A stretch of 64,000 bases of DNA from Pseudomonadota bacterium. GTDB taxonomy: Bacteria; Pseudomonadota; Alphaproteobacteria; Caulobacterales; Caulobacteraceae. Positions 1 through 9,254 of this stretch are shown piece by piece. The stretch's first letter is position 1, and every line of letters begins with the position of its first letter. The notes beneath the pieces are model-generated. The model saw only the letters and a list, made by a program, of their open reading frames with translations. It was not told the origin of the DNA and did no database searches. The translations under genes and the position numbers were made by a program. The DNA is taken from NCBI GenBank assembly GCA_963205025.1, contig CAUJHO010000013.1, positions 1-64,000 on the forward strand, read 5' to 3'.

Positions 1-400
1 CGGCCAGTCATTCGTCCTGGCCGCCGCCGAGGCCACCCAGGATCGCGGTCGCAGCTCGCTGGTGCGTCTGACCCGACCGGCCCTGCGCCTGAATGCCACG
101 GGTGAGCGACCGACCGAGGTTACTGCCCTGAACGGCGTCTATGATGAGCGAGCCAACCGGATTTCCCTGTCAGGCGACGTCCGCGTGATCGACGGGCGGT
201 CCAGTTTCCGCTTTGAAACCGGGCAGGCCACCATCGATACCCGCACGGGCGTCATTTCGGGGCGCTCTCCCTTGCGCGGGCACGGCCCCCTTGGAACCGT
301 CGACGCTTCGTCCTATGCCATCTACGATCAGGGTGATCGCATCGTTTTCCAGGGCGATGGGGATCGCAAGGTCACCGGCATCATCCATATGGCTGACTGA
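1..400 (+). CDS. lptC: LptC-like LPS export protein, 3' part only
   Basis: The reading frame is open from the left edge of the window, so the start codon and the N-terminal membrane anchor are missing. The visible ~132 residues are rich in short beta-strand-like segments and end in VTGIIHMAD. LptC is the bitopic inner-membrane subunit that hands LPS from LptB2FG to periplasmic LptA. The assignment rests mainly on position: lptA follows after 14 nt and lptB overlaps lptA, the usual lptC-lptA-lptB order. Sequence similarity within LptC is low, so context carries most of the weight. Confidence 0.75.
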   Translation, partial: GQSFVLAAAEATQDRGRSSLVRLTRPALRLNATGERPTEVTALNGVYDERANRISLSGDVRVIDGRSSFRFETGQATIDTRTGVISGRSPLRGHGPLGTVDASSYAIYDQGDRIVFQGDGDRKVTGIIHMAD

Positions 401-414
401 ACAGGAATACAGTG

Positions 415-939
415 ATGCGGAAACTCATTCGCCGCCTGCCCGCCGCCCTGATCGCCGCCGCAGCGGTGGCCATGGTCGGCCCGGCCGGTGCCCAGATCGC
501 ACCGGGCGGCGGTCCGGTGGCCTATGGGGCCGATGATTCGGAATATATCGGCAGCGAAGGGGTCTTCCGCCTGATCGGTCGGGCCGAGATGATTCAGGGT
601 GAGAACCGGCTGCGCGCCGACACCATCGACATGTTCACCACCCCGAATCGGACCGGCGGAAGCGGTGGCGACGTTCGCGAAGTCGTGGCCACGGGCAACG
701 TCTATTTCGTCACCCCGACCCAGGTCGTGCGCGGAGATCGCGCGGTCTATACGGCCTCGACCGATCTGGTGGTGATCACCGGCGACGTCATCCTGACCCA
801 GGGTGAAAACGTCATGACCGGCAGCCGACTGACGATTGTGGTCTCGACCAATCGCGCCACCATGGACGGGGCCCCCTCGGCCAGCGGTTCGCGCGTGCGC
901 GGCGTCTTCTATCCAGACGAGAGCCCGCCGCGTGAATAG
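415..939 (+). CDS. lptA: LptA/OstA-like periplasmic LPS transport protein
   Basis: 174 residues starting at the ATG at 415, which has an AGGA 8 nt upstream; a GTG three bases earlier is the alternative. An N-terminal signal peptide (RKLIRRLPAALIAAAAVAMVGPAGAQ) is followed by an OstA-type repeat region with YIGSEGVFRLIGRAEMIQGENRLRADTI and VYTASTDLVVITGDVILTQGEN. LptA forms the periplasmic bridge that carries LPS to LptD/LptE. The stop codon overlaps the GTG start of lptB, so the two are probably translationally coupled. Length and context fit the family well. Confidence 0.88.
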   Translation: MRKLIRRLPAALIAAAAVAMVGPAGAQIAPGGGPVAYGADDSEYIGSEGVFRLIGRAEMIQGENRLRADTIDMFTTPNRTGGSGGDVREVVATGNVYFVTPTQVVRGDRAVYTASTDLVVITGDVILTQGENVMTGSRLTIVVSTNRATMDGAPSASGSRVRGVFYPDESPPRE

Positions 940-1696
940 CCCGGCCCTGTTCGCCGGCGCGCCCGGCACCGATGCCCAGACCGAAGGCCTGTTCGTCGAT
1001 TCCATCGGTCGGTCCTTCGGTGGCCGTACCGTGGTCAAGAGCGTGTCCCTGCGCCTGCGCCGGGGCGAGGTCGCCGGCCTGTTGGGTCCGAACGGAGCCG
1101 GCAAGACCACCTGCTTTTACATGATCACCGGACTGGTCCCGGCCGAGTACGGGTCCATCTATCTGGACGGCGAGAACATCACCTCCCAGCCCATGTATCA
1201 GCGGGCACGTCTGGGCGTCGGCTACCTCCCTCAGGAGGCCTCGATCTTCCGGGGCATGACGGTCGAGGACAATGTCATGTCCGTCGTCGAAATTCGCGAA
1301 CGCGACCGGTCCAAGGCCCTCGAGGAGACCAGCCGGCTACTTGACGAACTGCGGATCAGCCATCTGAGGCAGGCCTCGGCGCTGGGCCTGTCGGGCGGCG
1401 AGCGGCGGCGCGTCGAAATCGCCCGCGCCCTGGCCTCCGAACCGTCCTTCATGCTTCTGGACGAACCCTTTGCAGGGATCGACCCCCTGGCCATCGCCGA
1501 CATCCGCGAGGTCATCGTCTATCTGGCGACACGCGGCATTGGCGTGCTGATCACCGACCACAATGTGCGTGAGACCCTAGACATCATCGACCGGGCCTCG
1601 ATCATCCACGGCGGCGAGGTCCTGTTCGAAGGCACGCCGTCCGAGATTATCGCCAATCCGGAAGTGCGCCGCGTCTATCTGGGCGAAGCCTTCTAG
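932..1696 (+). CDS. lptB: LPS export ABC transporter ATP-binding protein LptB
   Basis: 254 residues from a GTG overlapping the lptA stop; the ORF track's upstream ATG lies inside lptA and is not needed. Walker A GPNGAGKTT is at ~52-60, the ABC signature LSGGE at ~153-157 and Walker B FMLLDEP at ~173-179, followed by the H-loop region ITDHNVRETLDI. LptB is the cytoplasmic ATPase that powers extraction of LPS from the inner membrane with LptF, LptG and LptC. The C-terminal IIANPEVRRVYLGEAF is typical of LptB. It is convergent with grpE, with no clear terminator in the 82-nt gap. Confidence 0.96.
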   Translation: MNSPALFAGAPGTDAQTEGLFVDSIGRSFGGRTVVKSVSLRLRRGEVAGLLGPNGAGKTTCFYMITGLVPAEYGSIYLDGENITSQPMYQRARLGVGYLPQEASIFRGMTVEDNVMSVVEIRERDRSKALEETSRLLDELRISHLRQASALGLSGGERRRVEIARALASEPSFMLLDEPFAGIDPLAIADIREVIVYLATRGIGVLITDHNVRETLDIIDRASIIHGGEVLFEGTPSEIIANPEVRRVYLGEAF

Positions 1697-1778
1697 ATTC
1701 TAGAGATTGGGGCCTGGGTTCCGGGCGGATTCAAGCCGAGCGCGTTGGGCCACCCGGGCAACTTAACTCCGGGGGGTC

Positions 1779-2357
1779 CTACGCCTGGGTGTCGACCGTC
1801 GAGCCCGGGGCTGCGGTCGGGGCGGCAGCCTTGGCGGCCACAATCACCATGGCCGGGCGCACGGTGCGTCCGAACAGGCCGTAGCCGGGCTGGAAGGTCT
1901 GGATCACGGTGCCGGGCGGCACCTCCGTCGAGGGCTGTTCCGACACCGCCTGATGCACATTGGGATCGAACCGCTCGCCCGCCGCCGGAGCCACGCGGGT
2001 CAAGCCATTGGCCTCGAACGCCTGCAGAAGCGATTTTTCCGTCATCTCCAGGCCGGTGACCAGACCGGCCACACCGGCGTCGGTCGATCCTTGCGGCGCG
2101 GCCTGCAGCGCCCGCTGCAGATTGTCGGCGACGCCAAGCAGGCTCTGGGCGAACCGCTGGATGGCGTAGGCGCGGGCGTCATTGGCTTCGCGCTCGGCCC
2201 GGCGCTTGACGTTCTCGACCTCTGCGGCCATCCGCAGGGCCTTGTCCTTCCAGTCATCGCGCTCGGCGATCACCGCATCCAGCGGTGCGAGGTCACCCTC
2301 CTGGGTCTCGGCGACCGGCGGGGTGTCTTCGAATTCGTTTTCAGCGATCTCGGTCAT
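1779..2357 (-). CDS. grpE: nucleotide exchange factor GrpE
   Basis: 192 residues. The start is the ATG at 2357 (MTEIAENEFEDTPP), one base after the hrcA stop, because the longer ORF reads into hrcA. An acidic N-terminus and a long coiled-coil stretch (DDWKDKALRMAAEVENVKRRAEREANDARAYAIQRFAQSL, ~40-80) precede the beta domain with the GrpE motif FDPNVHQAVSEQP and GTVIQTFQPGYGLFGRTVRPAMVIVA. GrpE releases ADP from DnaK. It forms a two-gene operon with hrcA. Confidence 0.96.
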   Translation of the reverse strand: MTEIAENEFEDTPPVAETQEGDLAPLDAVIAERDDWKDKALRMAAEVENVKRRAEREANDARAYAIQRFAQSLLGVADNLQRALQAAPQGSTDAGVAGLVTGLEMTEKSLLQAFEANGLTRVAPAAGERFDPNVHQAVSEQPSTEVPPGTVIQTFQPGYGLFGRTVRPAMVIVAAKAAAPTAAPGSTVDTQA

Positions 2358-2358
2358 G

Positions 2359-3438
2359 TCAGTCCTGTCCGTCCAGCATGCGCCCCAGCACCCGGGCGGT
2401 ATAGTCCACCAGCGGAATGACGCGAGCATAGTTTAGGCGCGCCGGGCCGATCACGCCGATCGCCCCGACAACCTTCTGTTGGCCGGTCATATAGGGAGCG
2501 GCCACCACAGCGGAACCCGAAAGCGAGAACAATCGCGTTTCCGAACCGATGAAAATGCGCAAACCCTGGGCCGCCTTGACCCCATCGAGCAGGCCGATCA
2601 GCTGTTCGGTCTCTTCCAGATCATCGAACAGCTGGCGAACGCGCTCCAGATCGGCCAGGGCCGAGGCGTCTTGCAGCAGATTGGCCCGACCCCGCACGAT
2701 CAACGACCGGTCGCGGGTTTCGCCGCCGGACCAGCCGGCCAGGCCGTCCTCGACCAGCCGCGCCGCCGTGGCATCCAGCTCCGCACGCGCCGCCACCAGT
2801 TCGGCGGTCATCTCGCCTTGCGCCTCGGCCAAGGTGCGCCCACGCAGGCGTACATTCAGAAAGTTCGAGGCCGATTGCAGGCTGGCCGGGGTCACGCCGG
2901 GCTGAAGCCGCATCAGGCGATTCTCGACGGCGCCGTCATCGAACACCAGCACCACCAACGCCTGGTCCGCCGACAGGGAGACGAACTCGACGTGCTTGAC
3001 CCCGGCCTCGCGCACCGGGGCGGCCACGACGCCGGCCCCGCCGGCCAGACCGCTGAGCAGGTCCGACGCGGCCTCAAGCGCCTCATCAAAGCCGCGCCCC
3101 TTGCCGATCAGACGGGCATCGACGGCGCGGCGTTCTTCCGTCGTCAGATCTCCGATCTCAAGCAGGCCGTCCACGAACAGCCGAAGGCCGGCATGGGTCG
3201 GCATTCGCCCGGCCGAGGTATGGGGCGCCGCCAGCAGGCCCAGCTGGGTCAGGTCCTGCATGGTGTTGCGGATGGAGGCGGGCGACAGATGCACGCCGCC
3301 TCTGGACAGGGTGCGAGACCCCACCGGCTCGCCGGTCTCAAGATAGGATTCGACGATGCGCCGGAAGATGTCGCGCGCCCGGGCGTCGAGTCCGGCCAGG
3401 CCGGACGCGGATGGTGAGCGCGCCTCAAGCCCCTTCAT
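2359..3438 (-). CDS. hrcA: heat-inducible transcription repressor HrcA
   Basis: 359 residues from the ATG at 3438 ([14 protein letters not shown]); the upstream 31 codons in the ORF track lack family features and run into the divergent rph promoter region. The N-terminal winged helix ([42 protein letters not shown]) is followed by the GAF-like domain and a C-terminal [31 protein letters not shown], both classical HrcA features. HrcA represses chaperone genes carrying CIRCE. I see no CIRCE inverted repeat upstream of this operon, so HrcA probably acts elsewhere, such as groESL. Confidence 0.95.
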   Translation of the reverse strand: MKGLEARSPSASGLAGLDARARDIFRRIVESYLETGEPVGSRTLSRGGVHLSPASIRNTMQDLTQLGLLAAPHTSAGRMPTHAGLRLFVDGLLEIGDLTTEERRAVDARLIGKGRGFDEALEAASDLLSGLAGGAGVVAAPVREAGVKHVEFVSLSADQALVVLVFDDGAVENRLMRLQPGVTPASLQSASNFLNVRLRGRTLAEAQGEMTAELVAARAELDATAARLVEDGLAGWSGGETRDRSLIVRGRANLLQDASALADLERVRQLFDDLEETEQLIGLLDGVKAAQGLRIFIGSETRLFSLSGSAVVAAPYMTGQQKVVGAIGVIGPARLNYARVIPLVDYTARVLGRMLDGQD

Positions 3439-3503
3439 GTCGGCCTCCGGTGCGGTAAATGGGCAAGACCCCAGAGCTGTACGGTGGCGAAACCCATAGC
3501 GAT

Positions 3504-3531
3504 AGGATAAGCCGCCCGCTTCTCCCTTCAA
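3504..3531 (-). promoter_or_regulatory. possible hrcA-grpE promoter
   Basis: On the minus strand TTGAAG (3531-3526) and TATCCT (3509-3504) are separated by 16 bases and lie about 65 bases upstream of the hrcA ATG. The preceding base makes CTTGAAG, which resembles a heat-shock sigma-32 -35 element (CTTGAAA). The -10 does not match the sigma-32 consensus well, so either sigma-70 or sigma-32 use is possible. Motif reading only. Confidence 0.35.
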
Positions 3532-3548
3532 GCCTTAGAGACAGGTCC

Positions 3549-4262
<714 letters not shown>

Positions 4263-4307
4263 GCTGCGCGCCTTGCGGTCGCCCCAAGTCGTGCCCATAA
4301 GGCGAGA

Positions 4308-5678
4308 ATGACTGATCAGGCTCCCGGCCAGCCGTCCAAGCGTCTGTTCATCAAGACCTACGGCTGCCAGATGAATGTCTATGATTCCGAGCGTATGGCC
4401 GATGTCCTGCGCCCGCTGGGCTATGCCGCGACCGACCGGCCCGAAGACGCCGATTTCGTCATCCTGAACACCTGTCACATCCGCGAAAAGGCCGCTGAAA
4501 AGGTCTATTCGGAACTCGGCCGGCTCAGGGCCATCCGCCATGACCGGCTGGAGCAGGGGCTGCCGCGCTCGACCATCGCGGTGGCCGGCTGCGTCGCCCA
4601 GGCCGAGGGCCAGGAAATCATCCGCCGCCAGCCCGCCGTCGACATGGTGGTCGGACCCCAGGCCTATCACCAGATTCCCGAGCTTCTGGCCCGCGCGGCG
4701 CGCCAGACCGGCGAGCGTCTGGCTGCCGAGTTCGAGGCCGAGGCCAAGTTTGACAGCCTGCCGGCCGAGCGTGAGATCAGGGGGCCGACCGCCTTCCTGA
4801 CGGTGCAGGAGGGCTGCGACAAATTCTGTTCGTTCTGCGTCGTGCCCTATACGCGCGGAGCCGAGTGGAGCCGCCCCGTCCAGGCCGTCCTCGATGAAGC
4901 GCGGGCGCTCGCCGACAAGGGCGTGCACGAAGTCACCCTGCTGGGCCAGAACGTCAACGCCTATGACGGGGCCGGACCGGACGGTCAGGTCTGGACCCTG
5001 GCGAAGCTGGCACGCGCCATCGCCGCCATCCCGGGCCTCGATCGTATCCGCTACACGACCAGCCACCCCAACGACATGAGCGAGGACCTGATCGCGGCCC
5101 ACGGCGAGCTGGATGCCCTGATGCCCTATCTGCACCTGCCGGTGCAGTCGGGATCGGACCGGATCCTGCGGCTGATGAACCGCAAGCACGGGGCCGCCTC
5201 CTATCTGAAGGTGATCGAACGTATCCGGGCCGCCCGACCCGACATGGCGATCTCAGGTGATTTCATCGTCGGCTTCCCCGGCGAGACCGAACGCGATTTC
5301 GAGGACACGCTCAATCTGGTGCGCGAGGTCGGTTATGCCTCGGCCTTCTCATTCCGCTATTCGCGGCGGCCCGGAACCCCGGCGGCGGCGATGCCCGGCC
5401 AGGTCGCTGACGACATCGCCGAAGGCCGGCTGCACCGGCTGCAGGCGCTGCTTTTCGAACAGCAGACCGCCTTCAACGAAAGCCAGGCCGGCAAGGTTCT
5501 GAATGTTCTGTTCGAGAAACCCGGCCGCCATCGTGACCAGGCCATCGGCCGATCGCCCTATCTGCAGTCGGTCCATGTCGAGGCGGCGCGCGGTCTGATC
5601 GGACGGATCGTGCCGGTGCGGATTACAAGCGGACAGCAAAACTCCCTGGCCGGTGAGCTGATTCTGGAGACGGCCTGA
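4308..5678 (+). CDS. miaB: tRNA-2-methylthio-N6-dimethylallyladenosine synthase MiaB
   Basis: 456 residues. The N-terminal UPF0004 domain has cluster cysteines C20 (KTYGCQMN), C56 (NTCHIR) and C95 (AGCVAQ). The radical-SAM motif CDKFCSFC supplies C170, C174 and C177, and a C-terminal TRAM domain ends the protein ([17 protein letters not shown]). MiaB adds the 2-methylthio group at A37 of tRNAs reading UNN codons. [15 protein letters not shown] and [11 protein letters not shown] separate it from RimO and MtaB. Its TGA overlaps the ATG of the downstream phoH-like gene. Confidence 0.97.
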   Translation: MTDQAPGQPSKRLFIKTYGCQMNVYDSERMADVLRPLGYAATDRPEDADFVILNTCHIREKAAEKVYSELGRLRAIRHDRLEQGLPRSTIAVAGCVAQAEGQEIIRRQPAVDMVVGPQAYHQIPELLARAARQTGERLAAEFEAEAKFDSLPAEREIRGPTAFLTVQEGCDKFCSFCVVPYTRGAEWSRPVQAVLDEARALADKGVHEVTLLGQNVNAYDGAGPDGQVWTLAKLARAIAAIPGLDRIRYTTSHPNDMSEDLIAAHGELDALMPYLHLPVQSGSDRILRLMNRKHGAASYLKVIERIRAARPDMAISGDFIVGFPGETERDFEDTLNLVREVGYASAFSFRYSRRPGTPAAAMPGQVADDIAEGRLHRLQALLFEQQTAFNESQAGKVLNVLFEKPGRHRDQAIGRSPYLQSVHVEAARGLIGRIVPVRITSGQQNSLAGELILETA

Positions 5679-6661
5679 TGGCGCGCGGCCCCAGGGGCGA
5701 CCAGGAATTCGTCGCCCTTTCGGACCTGGCTCTGCGGTCGGTAATTGGTCCGAACAGTCGCCACATCGCCCTGGTCGAAAACGCCTTTGATGTGCTGATT
5801 GAAAGTCCCGGCGGCGGCGTCACGATTACGGGATCGGCGCGCGAACGGGCGGAGGCCCGGCGCGCCGTCCTGGCCCTGGGCGAGCGGGCTGAGGCTGGCA
5901 TCATCCTGACCGAAACCGATGTGCGGGCGACCTTGTCGCTGTCTGCCGGCGGCAAGCCGGGTGCGGCCAACCAGGGCCTGATCTCTGGGCGGCGTGGGCC
6001 GATTGCGCCCAAGACCGAGGCCCAGGCCGCCTATCTGCAGATGCTGGAGCGCTGCGACCTGACCTTCGGGGTCGGCCCGGCCGGAACCGGCAAGACCTTC
6101 CTGGCGGCAGCCTATGGGGCGACCCTGCTGCTCAAGGGTCAGGTCGATCGGCTGGTGATCACCCGCCCTGCCGTCGAGGCCGGCGAGCGTCTGGGCTTTC
6201 TGCCCGGAGATCTAAATGAGAAGGTCGATCCCTATCTGGCCCCGATCTGGGAGGCCCTGGACCAGATCATCGGGGCCGACGCCGTTCGCCGCCGTCGTGA
6301 CAAGGGCGAAATCGAGGTCGCGCCCCTGGCCTTCATGCGTGGCCGCACCCTGGCCCACGCCTTCGTCATCGTCGACGAGGCCCAGAACACCTCCCGCCTG
6401 CAGATGAAGATGGTGCTGACCCGGCTGGGCGAAGGTGCCCGCATGGTCGTGACCGGCGATCCGAGTCAGGTCGATCTGCTCAATCCCCGCGATTCCGGCC
6501 TGTCGCACGCCATCCGGCTGTTGCGCGGCGTCGAAGGCGTCGGTGTCTCGACATTCACTGCTGAGGATGTGGTGCGTCACCCGCTGGTCGCCCGCATCGT
6601 GCGGGCCTATGACGCCGATGCCGAAGCGCGCCGGCCCAAGCCCGATCTGGAAGACTCGTGA
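5678..6661 (+). CDS. ybeZ: PhoH-family ATPase (YbeZ type)
   Basis: 327 residues starting within the miaB stop codon (TGATG). An N-terminal KH-like segment with IGPNSRHIALVENAF is followed by the PhoH ATPase with Walker A GPAGTGKT (~133-140) and Walker B FVIVDEAQN (~229-237), plus TRLGEGARMVVTGDPSQVDL. PhoH/YbeZ proteins are cytosolic NTPases linked to RNA metabolism and functionally to YbeY. The order miaB-ybeZ-ybeY-lnt is the standard proteobacterial cluster, except that corC, normally between ybeY and lnt, is missing. Stop and the ybeY GTG overlap. Confidence 0.95.
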   Translation: MARGPRGDQEFVALSDLALRSVIGPNSRHIALVENAFDVLIESPGGGVTITGSARERAEARRAVLALGERAEAGIILTETDVRATLSLSAGGKPGAANQGLISGRRGPIAPKTEAQAAYLQMLERCDLTFGVGPAGTGKTFLAAAYGATLLLKGQVDRLVITRPAVEAGERLGFLPGDLNEKVDPYLAPIWEALDQIIGADAVRRRRDKGEIEVAPLAFMRGRTLAHAFVIVDEAQNTSRLQMKMVLTRLGEGARMVVTGDPSQVDLLNPRDSGLSHAIRLLRGVEGVGVSTFTAEDVVRHPLVARIVRAYDADAEARRPKPDLEDS

Positions 6662-7101
6662 TCGAGATCGAGGTCGACGACCCAGCCTGGACCGACGCTC
6701 TGGCCGAGGTCGAACCCCTGGTTCAATCGGCGGCGGCCCTGGCCCTTGAAGCCGCCGGCCTGGTCAGCGTCTCCCTGACCGACGACGACACCGTCGCGGA
6801 TCTGAATCTGAGGTTTCGGGGCAAGCCTGGTCCGACCAATGTCCTGTCCTTCCCGGCCCTCGAGAGCGCGCGGCCGTTCCTGGGGGATGTGATCCTCGCC
6901 TTCGGCGTCTGCGCCCGCGAGGCGGTCGAGCAGCGCAAGTCGTTGTCGGCCCACCTTCAGCACCTGGTCGTGCACGGGGTGCTGCACCTTCAGGGCTATG
7001 ACCACCTTGACGAGGCCGAGGCGATGGAGCATCAGGAACGCATGATCCTTGCAAAACTCGGGGTTTCTGACCCCTATGCGTCCCGCCATGAGCCAGACTG
7101 A
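6658..7101 (+). CDS. ybeY: endoribonuclease YbeY (rRNA maturation factor)
   Basis: 147 residues with a GTG start that overlaps the ybeZ TGA. The metal-binding HxxxHxxxxxH motif is intact (HGVLHLQGYDH, H106, H110, H116), with FRGKPGPTNVLSFP and GDVILAFGVCAREAVEQ before it. YbeY acts in 16S rRNA 3'-end maturation and ribosome quality control. Its last codons overlap the lnt start by 14 bases. Confidence 0.96.
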   Translation: MIEIEVDDPAWTDALAEVEPLVQSAAALALEAAGLVSVSLTDDDTVADLNLRFRGKPGPTNVLSFPALESARPFLGDVILAFGVCAREAVEQRKSLSAHLQHLVVHGVLHLQGYDHLDEAEAMEHQERMILAKLGVSDPYASRHEPD

Positions 7102-8716
7102 CGATTCGCCACCCAACGAGGCCGACGCCGACGCCCTGTCGGTACCGGCCTTCCCGCGCCTGCCTGAGCGGGTGCGGCGGGCCGTGGTCGGGGTGCTGGC
7201 CCTGACAGCCGGGCTGGGGGCGGCGGTGGCTCACCCACCCTGGTCGATCTGGGTCGGGCTGCTCGGCTATCCCTTGCTGATGGCGCTGACCGACCGGGCG
7301 ACGAGCGTGCGATCCGGGTTCTGGATCGGGTGGATCGCCGGTTTCGGCTACTTCCTGGTCAGCTGCTGGTGGGTGGCAGAGGCCTTTCTGGTGAATCCGG
7401 CCCAGGCCTGGATGGCCCCCTTCGCGGGGTCCTTGCTGCCGGCGGGCCTGGCCCTGTTCTGGGGGGGGGCGACCGCTGTCTATCAGCGCTACGGGGCCGG
7501 TCGTGGCGTCGAACGGGTCTTTGTATTTGCGGCGCTGTTCGGCCTGTTCGAATGGCTCAGGGGCCACATCCTGACGGGGCTGCCCTGGAATCCGGCCGGA
7601 GCGACCTGGGCCGCCGGCTCGGCCCCGTCGCAGATCGCCGCCTATGTCGGGGTTTATGGGCTGGGCCTTCTCACCGTCCTGGGCGTCTGCGCGCCGGCCC
7701 TGCTCGCCGGACCGGGGCGCTGGAAGGTCAAGGCCGGCTATCTGGCGGCAGGGACGGTCCTGATCACCGGGCTTTTCATCAGCGGGGCCGCCCGGCTCTC
7801 GGGAGCCGACCTCAGGCTGACCCCAACGACGGTGCGGATTGTCCAGCCCGATGTCGATCAACAGGCCAAATGGGAACCCGACCAGTTCGAAGCCGTGGTT
7901 CGCCGCTACGTCAATCTTTCGGCCAGTCAGAGCGGAGCGCGACCCGATGTCGTGATCTGGCCGGAGGGGGCCTTGCCCGTCACTGCCAATGACGCCTTTT
8001 CATCCTGGGTCGGGCCGTCGATTGACCGAGCCCTGGAGCCCGGCCAGACCCTGGTGGCCGGCTTCAGCCGCGCCGAGGCCGGGCGCGACGGAGAACCCAG
8101 CTATTTCAACAGCCTGTTTGTCCTGCACGATAGTGGGCAGCTGCGGATCGCGGCCATCTACGACAAGTATCGGCTGGTTCCGTTCGGTGAATTCTTGCCG
8201 TTGGGCGGCGTGATGTCGGCCACCGGCATCCGGTCGCTGGTGCATGTGCCGGCAGACTTCTCGGCGGGGCCGCGCCCCCGGCCGGTCGACATCCCCGGCG
8301 CACCCCGCGCCCAGCCGCTCATCTGCTACGAGAGCCTCTACCCCGGCTTCACCTCGTCCGAGGGGGGGCGTCCCGGCTGGATCATCAACATCTCCAATGA
8401 CGCCTGGTTCGGGCGGACATCCGGCCCCCGCCAGCACCTCAACCTGGCCGCCTATCGAGCCATTGAAACGGGACTACCTATGGTTCGGGCGACACCGACC
8501 GGCATCTCGGCTCTGGTCGATCCCTGGGGGCGGGTAGGACCGCGTCTGGAGCCCGGCGAGAGTGGGGTCCTGGACGTTCGCCTGCCCGAACCAGCGGCAC
8601 CGACGCTCTATGCCAAAATTGGTGACCTGCCATTCTTGATTTTCGTCGTGCTTCTACTCATTTCTGGCTTGAGATTTAATTCGGAAACGCGCATTTCCAA
8701 GTCGCAGGGGGCATAG
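7088..8716 (+). CDS. lnt: apolipoprotein N-acyltransferase Lnt
   Basis: 542 residues from the ATG at 7088 (MSQTDDSPPNEAD); the earlier ATG lies deeper inside ybeY. An N-terminal multi-span region (about 30-235, with SCWWVAEAF and WLRGHILTGLPWNPAG) precedes a nitrilase-type domain with the expected triad E293 (IWPEGALP), K360 (YDKYRLVPFGEFLP) and C413 (LICYESLYPG). Lnt adds the third acyl chain to lipoproteins in the inner membrane. It follows ybeY directly, so the magnesium-transporter-like corC usually found between them is absent. A final TM helix (FLIFVVLLLISGLRF) closes the protein. Confidence 0.96.
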   Translation: MSQTDDSPPNEADADALSVPAFPRLPERVRRAVVGVLALTAGLGAAVAHPPWSIWVGLLGYPLLMALTDRATSVRSGFWIGWIAGFGYFLVSCWWVAEAFLVNPAQAWMAPFAGSLLPAGLALFWGGATAVYQRYGAGRGVERVFVFAALFGLFEWLRGHILTGLPWNPAGATWAAGSAPSQIAAYVGVYGLGLLTVLGVCAPALLAGPGRWKVKAGYLAAGTVLITGLFISGAARLSGADLRLTPTTVRIVQPDVDQQAKWEPDQFEAVVRRYVNLSASQSGARPDVVIWPEGALPVTANDAFSSWVGPSIDRALEPGQTLVAGFSRAEAGRDGEPSYFNSLFVLHDSGQLRIAAIYDKYRLVPFGEFLPLGGVMSATGIRSLVHVPADFSAGPRPRPVDIPGAPRAQPLICYESLYPGFTSSEGGRPGWIINISNDAWFGRTSGPRQHLNLAAYRAIETGLPMVRATPTGISALVDPWGRVGPRLEPGESGVLDVRLPEPAAPTLYAKIGDLPFLIFVVLLLISGLRFNSETRISKSQGA

Positions 8717-8768
8717 GTCGCAGCGCAGGATGTGGCGGCCAGCCGTATTAGGGACGGACGCGCTAGAG

Positions 8769-9182
8769 ATGGCTTCAGACTCTACGAACGAACGCAGGCC
8801 AAATCCAATCGATATTCACGTTGGATCTCGCGTGCGAATGCGGCGAAAACTCATGGGCGTCAGCCAGGAGAAACTCGCCGAGGCGCTCGGCCTGACCTTT
8901 CAGCAGGTCCAGAAATACGAGCGCGGCGTGAATCGGGTGTCGGCCTCCAAACTGTTTGAAACGTCGAATTTCCTGGGTGTCGACGTCAGCTATTTCTTCG
9001 ATGGCCTGGCCAATCGGGATCCGGCGTCGGGCTTTGCCGAGAGCGAATCCGAACGCTTTACGCACGAGTTCCTGATGACCACCGAAGGGGTTGAGCTGGC
9101 CTCGCTCTTCCCGAGGCTGGCGGCCAAGCAGCGTCGGCGAATTCTCGAGCTGGTACGGACCCTGGCTGACGACGACGACTGA
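8769..9182 (+). CDS. XRE-family transcriptional regulator (lnt-metK intergenic type)
   Basis: 137 residues, taking the ATG at 8769 (MASDSTNERRPNPIDIHVG); an in-frame ATG at 8730 would add 13 poorly conserved residues. The HTH spans ~21-75 (VGSRVRMRRKLMGVSQEKLAEALGLTFQQVQKYERGVNRVSASKL), and the C-terminus ends in ELVRTLADDDD. Rhizobial PhrR/PraR-type regulators have the same architecture and also sit near lnt and metK, which suggests orthology (from memory). The target is unknown, and the conserved position says nothing definite about control of metK. Confidence 0.88.
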   Translation: MASDSTNERRPNPIDIHVGSRVRMRRKLMGVSQEKLAEALGLTFQQVQKYERGVNRVSASKLFETSNFLGVDVSYFFDGLANRDPASGFAESESERFTHEFLMTTEGVELASLFPRLAAKQRRRILELVRTLADDDD

Positions 9183-9195
9183 TTTCGCTCGTCGC

Positions 9196-9224
9196 TTGCG
9201 GATATAAGGACATCTTTATATGTT
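9196..9224 (+). promoter_or_regulatory. metK promoter with embedded palindromic operator
   Basis: A candidate -35 TTGCGG (9196-9201) and -10 TATGTT (9219-9224) are 17 bases apart. The 22-base imperfect palindrome at 9201-9222 (left half GATATAAGGAC, right half ATCTTTATATG; 8 of 11 positions pair) fills the spacer and overlaps the -10. A perfect version lies in front of ahcY at 58315-58336. This placement would suit a repressor. The ArsR-type SAH-responsive regulator SahR is a candidate; I cannot confirm its site here. Confidence 0.7.
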
Positions 9225-9254
9225 CCGCGCGCCTTTTCACAGGAGAGCGCGCGC

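Noticed and set aside
3439-3548. CIRCE element for HrcA autoregulation
   Set aside because: No TTAGCACTC-N9-GAGTGCTAA or close variant is present in the hrcA-rph gap.
9183-9254. SAM riboswitch upstream of metK
   Set aside because: Only 72 bases are available and most of the signal is a DNA palindrome inside the promoter; no SAM-I or SAM-II type pairing pattern is visible.
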